Of a DNA stretch of 64,000 bases, positions 59,956-64,000 are shown piece after piece. Made by a program: the position numbers and the translations under genes. Each line of letters starts with the position of its first letter. Within the stretch, counting starts at the first letter, position 1. The notes below the pieces were generated by a model, which was not told where the DNA came from, did no database searches, and was given only the letters and a program-made list of their open reading frames with translations. The DNA is from an uncultured Muribaculaceae bacterium (GTDB taxonomy: Bacteria; Bacteroidota; Bacteroidia; Bacteroidales; Muribaculaceae): NCBI GenBank assembly GCA_910579035.1, contig CAJTSR010000001.1, positions 106,058-170,057 of the forward strand, in the 5' to 3' direction.

Positions 59956-61964
59956 GACAATGCGTTTTCTATTAATGAATCATCGGCAAAATTAGGCAGA
60001 GTGACTTCAAGCAGCGGAGTCCGCTCCATCTCGCGGCGGATAGCGTCGACTGCGCCGGCATTTCTGGCCCAGCTTCGGCGGGCAATGCCGTTGTTGACGT
60101 CCCAAAGGAGCATCGACTTTATACGGCGGGAGGCTTCGTCGGAACCGTCGATAACCATTCCGAAACCACCGTTCATAACTTCACCCCAGCCTACTCCGCC
60201 ACCGTTGTGGAGCGACACCCATGTGGCACCACGGAAAGAGTCGCCTATGACGTTCTGCACGGCCATATCGGCGGTAAAGCGCGAGCCGTCGTATATGTTC
60301 GAAGTTTCGCGGAAGGGCGAATCAGTGCCCGACACATCGTGATGGTCGCGGCCAAGTACCACGGGCGCGGAAATCTCTCCGCGGGCAATGGCGTCGTTGA
60401 ACGCCAGCGCAATCTTTGTGCGTCCTTCCGAATCGGCATACAGTATTCGGGCCTGCGAGCCTACAACGAGCTTGTTGGCCCCGGCTTCCTTTATCCAGTG
60501 TATATTGTCGTCGAGCTGCCCGCAGATGTCTTCGGGAGCTGTGGCGCGAATTTCTTCGAGCACACGGGCCGCAATACGGTCGGTAGCCTCAAGGTCGGAA
60601 GCCTTGCCCGATGTGCATACCCAGCGGAAGGGGCCGAAACCGTAATCGAAGAACATCGGACCCATAATATCTTCAACATACGAAGGATAGCGGAAACGGC
60701 CGTTTTCACCGGCCACGTCGGCTCCCGCGCGCGATGCCTCGAGAAGGAAGGCATTGCCGTAGTCAAAGAAGTACATTCCCGCTCCGGCAAGCTTGTTGAT
60801 AGCAGCCACTTGGCGTCGCAGCGACTCCTGCACACGTTTTTTGAACTCGGCAGGGTCTTCGGCCATCATAGTCTTAGCCTCTTCAAACGACAGACCGGCA
60901 GGATAGTAACCGCCTGCCCACGGGTTATGCAGCGAGGTCTGGTCGGAGCCAAGCTCCACCTCTATGCCGTCGGCAGCAAGACGCTCCCATAGGTCAACCA
61001 CATTTCCGAGATATGCCAGCGACACGGCCTCGCGGTTTTCGCGAGCCTTGAGGGCGCGTGCTATAAGCTCGTCGAGCGAGGTATACACCTCGTCGACCCA
61101 GCCTTGGCTGCGGCGGGTTTCCACCGCTTTCGGATTTATCTCGGCAACAATAGTCACCACGCCCGCTATGTTGCCCGCCTTGGGCTGCGCTCCCGACATT
61201 CCGCCGAGTCCGGCTGTGACAAAGAGCATTCCGCCAAGGTCGGTACGCCCGGGGCGCAGATGCTTGCGCCCTGCGTTGAGGACGGTGATAGTGGTGCCGT
61301 GCACTATGCCCTGCGGCCCGATGTACATATACGAGCCGGCTGTCATCTGCCCGTACTGGCTCACACCCATGGCATTGAAGCGCTCCCAGTCGTCGGGCTT
61401 GGAGTAGTTGGGAATCACCATGCCATTGGTCACCACCACCCTCGGAGCACCGGGGTGCGAGGGAAAGAGCCCCAGCGGGTGGCCTGAATACATCACAAGG
61501 GTCTGCTCGTCGGTCATCTCGCTAAGATAGCGCATGGCAAGCAGGTACTGTGCCCAGTTTTGGAACACAGCGCCGTTCCCGCCGTAAGTAATCAGCTCGT
61601 GGGGGTGCTGGGCCACGGCGGGATCGAGATTGTTCTGTATCATCAGCATGATTGCCGCCGCCTGACGCGAACGCGCCGGGTAAGCGTCAATCGGGCGGGC
61701 ATACATATCGTAGTCCGGGCGGAAACGGTACATATAGATGCGGCCATATTCGCGCAGCTCCTTCACAAATTCGGGTGCGAGTTCGGCATGGTGCCGCTCG
61801 GGGAAATAACGCAGGGCGTTTTTCAACGCAAGCTTCTCCTCCTCTGGGCTGAGTATCTTCTTACGCTTGGGGGCGTGGTTCACCTCCGTGTCGTATGGTT
61901 TCGGAGCGGGTAGCTCGGCAGGAATGCCGGCCCTTATCGCTTCCTTAAATTCTATTTCGGTCAT
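59952..61964 (-). CDS. hutU: Urocanate hydratase
   Basis: A 670-residue NAD-containing urocanase that hydrates urocanate to imidazolone-5-propionate. Landmarks are LITYGGNGAVFQNW, MYSGHPLGLFPS, GGMSGAQPKAGNIAG and the C-terminal SLHNGGGVGWGEVMNGGFG. It is about 110 residues longer than the roughly 555-residue proteobacterial enzyme, matching the longer form I recall in Bacteroidetes and eukaryotes. It starts 6 bases after ftcD. Confidence 0.95.
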   Translation of the reverse strand: MTEIEFKEAIRAGIPAELPAPKPYDTEVNHAPKRKKILSPEEEKLALKNALRYFPERHHAELAPEFVKELREYGRIYMYRFRPDYDMYARPIDAYPARSRQAAAIMLMIQNNLDPAVAQHPHELITYGGNGAVFQNWAQYLLAMRYLSEMTDEQTLVMYSGHPLGLFPSHPGAPRVVVTNGMVIPNYSKPDDWERFNAMGVSQYGQMTAGSYMYIGPQGIVHGTTITVLNAGRKHLRPGRTDLGGMLFVTAGLGGMSGAQPKAGNIAGVVTIVAEINPKAVETRRSQGWVDEVYTSLDELIARALKARENREAVSLAYLGNVVDLWERLAADGIEVELGSDQTSLHNPWAGGYYPAGLSFEEAKTMMAEDPAEFKKRVQESLRRQVAAINKLAGAGMYFFDYGNAFLLEASRAGADVAGENGRFRYPSYVEDIMGPMFFDYGFGPFRWVCTSGKASDLEATDRIAARVLEEIRATAPEDICGQLDDNIHWIKEAGANKLVVGSQARILYADSEGRTKIALAFNDAIARGEISAPVVLGRDHHDVSGTDSPFRETSNIYDGSRFTADMAVQNVIGDSFRGATWVSLHNGGGVGWGEVMNGGFGMVIDGSDEASRRIKSMLLWDVNNGIARRSWARNAGAVDAIRREMERTPLLEVTLPNFADDSLIENALS

Positions 61965-61970
61965 GAGTGC

Positions 61971-63671
61971 TTATTTTATCTTGTTTTCAACAATTGCCAG
62001 TATCTCCGATTCAGCATCGGCCGCCATTGCAGCCAGCTCCTCTCCGCGCGAGGTAAGCTTATCAGCCGTTTCGCGGTCTTTAAGCGATGCCGCATTGATT
62101 TTAACATTGAGAAGTGCGCCACGAACTGCCGCGCGAGCCGCCAAAGCACCCACGCCGGCATCACTTGCCGATGCCGGATTGCCATTCTCGGCCATAGCCT
62201 TCAACAAGGCAAACACCTGATATGAGGTTTCTGCTGTGCGCAGCGGCACCTGCGTGGCATAAAGCGTTGCCGCCTCCATAGCCTCGTCGCGGGCGGCCTT
62301 TTCAGCCTCCGTTCCCTTCGGCATTGCAAAAACAGCCATTATGCGGTTGAACGACTCCGTGTCCTCGTCGACAAGATAGAGCAGACGCTCCATCAGAGCC
62401 TGTCCCTGCTCGGCATAATCAGAAAATTCTTCCCAGCGCTCGTCCCAACCGGCCTTGTGCGAGGACAGATTGGCCACCATAGCACCCAAGGCGGCACCAA
62501 GCGCACCCATATACGCCGATATCGAGCCTCCGCCGGGAGCGGGCGACTCCGACGCAGTTTCCTCGGCAAAGCCACGCAAGGTCATGCCGACAAGCTTCTC
62601 GCGACTCTCCTGACCGGCAGTGAGCATATATTCCACCACTTTCTCAGCCGGTTCAAAAGGCTTAAGCTCGTCGAGTCCCATGCTCTTGACTGCGATACGC
62701 ACTATCTCGTGTTCAGGAATGCCGAGGGAGCGCTGCTGACGGCGCAGGAAATATTTTCCTGCCTCAACAAGGGCTTTCTTAGGAACAAGACCCACGATCT
62801 CAGTACCCGTCACACGTATTCCGCGTTCGCGGGCAGCCCTGCTTACTTCCTCAAAGGCCACATGGAGCGGTGTTGCAGAAGTGTCTGTAATATTCATCGA
62901 CACCTGCGCTATTCCGTATTCATCGATAAACCACCCGATAGCCTTAGTACCCTTGAGAGTGCCGGGAATCATCACGGGCTTGCCGTTCTCGTCCTTCAGC
63001 GGTTTGCCGGTAAGCTTGCCGCCTTCACGGGCAGGGCGTCCCTTCTCGCGCACATCGAACGCTATCGCGTTGGCGCGACGTGTCGAAGTCGTATTAAGAT
63101 TAAAATTAACAGCTATCAGGAAATCGCGCGCACCTACAGCCGTTGCACCGGTGCGAGCTGCTGCCTCGTCGAAAGGACGGTCGCCGAAATCGGCTCCGTC
63201 GGCCATGCCGAGGCGCTGCGGCAATGCTTCGTACTCGCCCGCACGGCACACTGCCAAATTCTTGCGTCCGGGCTTCAGGGCGGCAGCCTCATAGCAGTAT
63301 GTGGGCACGCCAATCTCAGTAGATATGCGTTCTGCAAGCTTTCGAGCCAAGTCTGCACACTCCTCGAGCGTCACGCCCGCCACAGGTATCAGCGGGCACA
63401 CATCGGTAGCGCCCATACGGGGGTGCGCCCCATGATGATGGCGCATATCGATAAGCTCTGCGGCACGGCGCACACCTTGGAATGCCGCCTCCACCACAGC
63501 TTCGGGAGTTCCCACAAAGGTCACCACTGTGCGATTGGTTGCTGCTCCGGGATCCACATCAAGGAGTTTGACACCTTCTACCGCTTCAATTGAATCTGTA
63601 ATACTCTTGATTACAGCCATATCGCGCCCCTCACTGAAGTTGGGCACGCACTCTATTATACGTTGTTCCAT
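61971..63671 (-). CDS. ftcD: Bifunctional glutamate formimidoyltransferase / formimidoyl-THF cyclodeaminase
   Basis: The ATG at 63671 gives 566 residues. Residues 1-300 are the formiminotransferase (IIECVPNFSEGRD, RHHHGAHPRMGATDVCPLIP, FLIAVNFNLNT), and about 355-566 are the cyclodeaminase (ESPAPGGGSISAYMGALGAALG). This fusion, as in vertebrate FTCD, moves the formimino group to tetrahydrofolate and releases ammonia, completing histidine to glutamate without HutG or HutF. It is the first gene of the operon, directly behind a consensus promoter. Confidence 0.95.
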   Translation of the reverse strand: MEQRIIECVPNFSEGRDMAVIKSITDSIEAVEGVKLLDVDPGAATNRTVVTFVGTPEAVVEAAFQGVRRAAELIDMRHHHGAHPRMGATDVCPLIPVAGVTLEECADLARKLAERISTEIGVPTYCYEAAALKPGRKNLAVCRAGEYEALPQRLGMADGADFGDRPFDEAAARTGATAVGARDFLIAVNFNLNTTSTRRANAIAFDVREKGRPAREGGKLTGKPLKDENGKPVMIPGTLKGTKAIGWFIDEYGIAQVSMNITDTSATPLHVAFEEVSRAARERGIRVTGTEIVGLVPKKALVEAGKYFLRRQQRSLGIPEHEIVRIAVKSMGLDELKPFEPAEKVVEYMLTAGQESREKLVGMTLRGFAEETASESPAPGGGSISAYMGALGAALGAMVANLSSHKAGWDERWEEFSDYAEQGQALMERLLYLVDEDTESFNRIMAVFAMPKGTEAEKAARDEAMEAATLYATQVPLRTAETSYQVFALLKAMAENGNPASASDAGVGALAARAAVRGALLNVKINAASLKDRETADKLTSRGEELAAMAADAESEILAIVENKIK

Positions 63672-63694
63672 GGCAAGTTGGTTATTCACTAATG

Positions 63695-63725
63695 CAAAAA
63701 TAGCGAAATTCCCCAAGCCCGCAAA
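63695..63725 (-). promoter_or_regulatory. Promoter of the hut operon (TTTG-N19-TATTTTTG)
   Basis: On the minus strand TTTG (63725-63722), 19 bases, then TATTTTTG (63702-63695): a full match to the Bacteroidales consensus, 23 bases before the ftcD ATG. Confidence 0.8.
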
Positions 63726-63730
63726 ATTAA

Positions 63731-63762
63731 TTAGGTGGGCAGGTGGTTAGGTGGGCAGGTGG
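63731..63762. repeat. 16-bp exact tandem repeat (TTAGGTGGGCAGGTGG x2)
   Basis: Bases 63731-63746 and 63747-63762 are identical. Similar T/G-rich sequence precedes the palindrome at 665-725. It lies just upstream of the hut promoter. Confidence 0.7.
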
Positions 63763-63782
63763 CGCGCGCCGGCGGTCGCACG

Positions 63783-63802
63783 TAGGGTCGCGATATATCG
63801 CG
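63783..63802. repeat. REP-like palindrome CGCGATATATCGCG
   Basis: A perfect 14-bp palindrome (63789-63802) preceded by TAGGGT, comparable with TAGGGA plus palindrome at 701-720. The surrounding 63763-63840 sequence is very GC-rich and holds no gene. Confidence 0.5.
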
Positions 63803-63866
63803 GCCCGGCAGGCGGACGGCGGAAGGGCGGGCTGCGGTTTATCGCCGCCCTGTGCCGGGTGGGAAT

Positions 63867-63903
63867 AAAAAAAAGACCCGGAGGGCTGCTGCCTTCCGGG
63901 CCT
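63867..63903 (-). terminator. Terminator of the ribosomal RNA operon
   Basis: On the minus strand a GC-rich stem (GGCCCGGAAGG / CCCTCCGGGTC, one bulge or G-T pair) is followed by eight T, right after the 5S rRNA 3' end. Confidence 0.88.
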
Positions 63904-63907
63904 GAGA

Positions 63908-64000
<93 letters not shown>

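Noticed and set aside
58459..60342. 627-codon plus-strand open frame opposite hutH
   Set aside because: Shadow of hutH and the end of hutU; no start signals or domains.
63731..63762. Possible CRISPR-like repeats
   Set aside because: Only two adjacent 16-bp copies without spacers and no cas genes; it is a simple tandem duplication.

Overview
The window comes from a member of the Bacteroidales, most likely a gut Muribaculaceae-type organism; the family-level assignment is inference. Direct evidence for the order is a SusC/SusD pair with a hybrid two-component regulator, repeated promoters of the form TTG/TTTG-N18..21-TAnnTTTG, absence of Shine-Dalgarno sequences, and many short lipoproteins and signal-peptide glycosidases. 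The DNA is moderately GC-rich and densely coded on both strands.

Layout, left to right. 1-4.1 kb: the N-terminal end of a GH5-type mannanase, a Dabb protein, an ABC-F ATPase, aspartokinase and tRNA-Cys, with a 162-bp miniature inverted-repeat element sitting just upstream of the aspartokinase start codon. 4.1-15.4 kb: housekeeping and scavenging genes (M3 peptidase, aspS, a NIF3 plus zinc-ribbon pair, a GH29 fucosidase, a 2[4Fe-4S] ferredoxin, glmM, a DHH phosphoesterase plus DUF4827). 15.5-21.1 kb: one tightly overlapped operon in which nonulosonate-type sugar genes (neuC-neuA-ptmE-like) run straight into obg-prmC-recX. 21.2-22.3 kb: a MetE-fold protein in which all four zinc ligands appear to be replaced. 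22.4-28.8 kb: a complete unsaturated-uronate pathway on the minus strand (kduD, a GatC-like membrane protein, kduI, an NfnB/GltD-like flavoprotein, kdgK, eda). KduI carries a signal peptide, and the transporter has no PTS partner here. 28.9-33.8 kb: queA, a FadL-like porin with a Trp-rich low-complexity protein, and HdeD. 33.9-52.3 kb: a polysaccharide utilization locus: HTCS regulator, divergent carboxylesterase, SusC, SusD, a lipoprotein esterase, a CE1-like esterase and two GH3 enzymes. A 254-bp miniature element separates the carboxylesterase from susC. 52.5-57.1 kb: a 1512-residue secreted multidomain protein. 57.2-63.7 kb: a four-gene histidine utilization operon (ftcD-hutU-hutH-hutI). 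The window ends in the 3' part of a 5S rRNA on the minus strand.

Functionally the window combines three catabolic modules: unsaturated uronates to pyruvate plus glyceraldehyde-3-phosphate, an esterase-rich beta-glycoside locus, and histidine to glutamate. The observations most worth pursuing are the zinc-ligand-less MetE-like protein, the exported KduI beside an orphan PTS-type IIC protein, and two TAA-flanked miniature elements, each inserted directly in front of a start codon.
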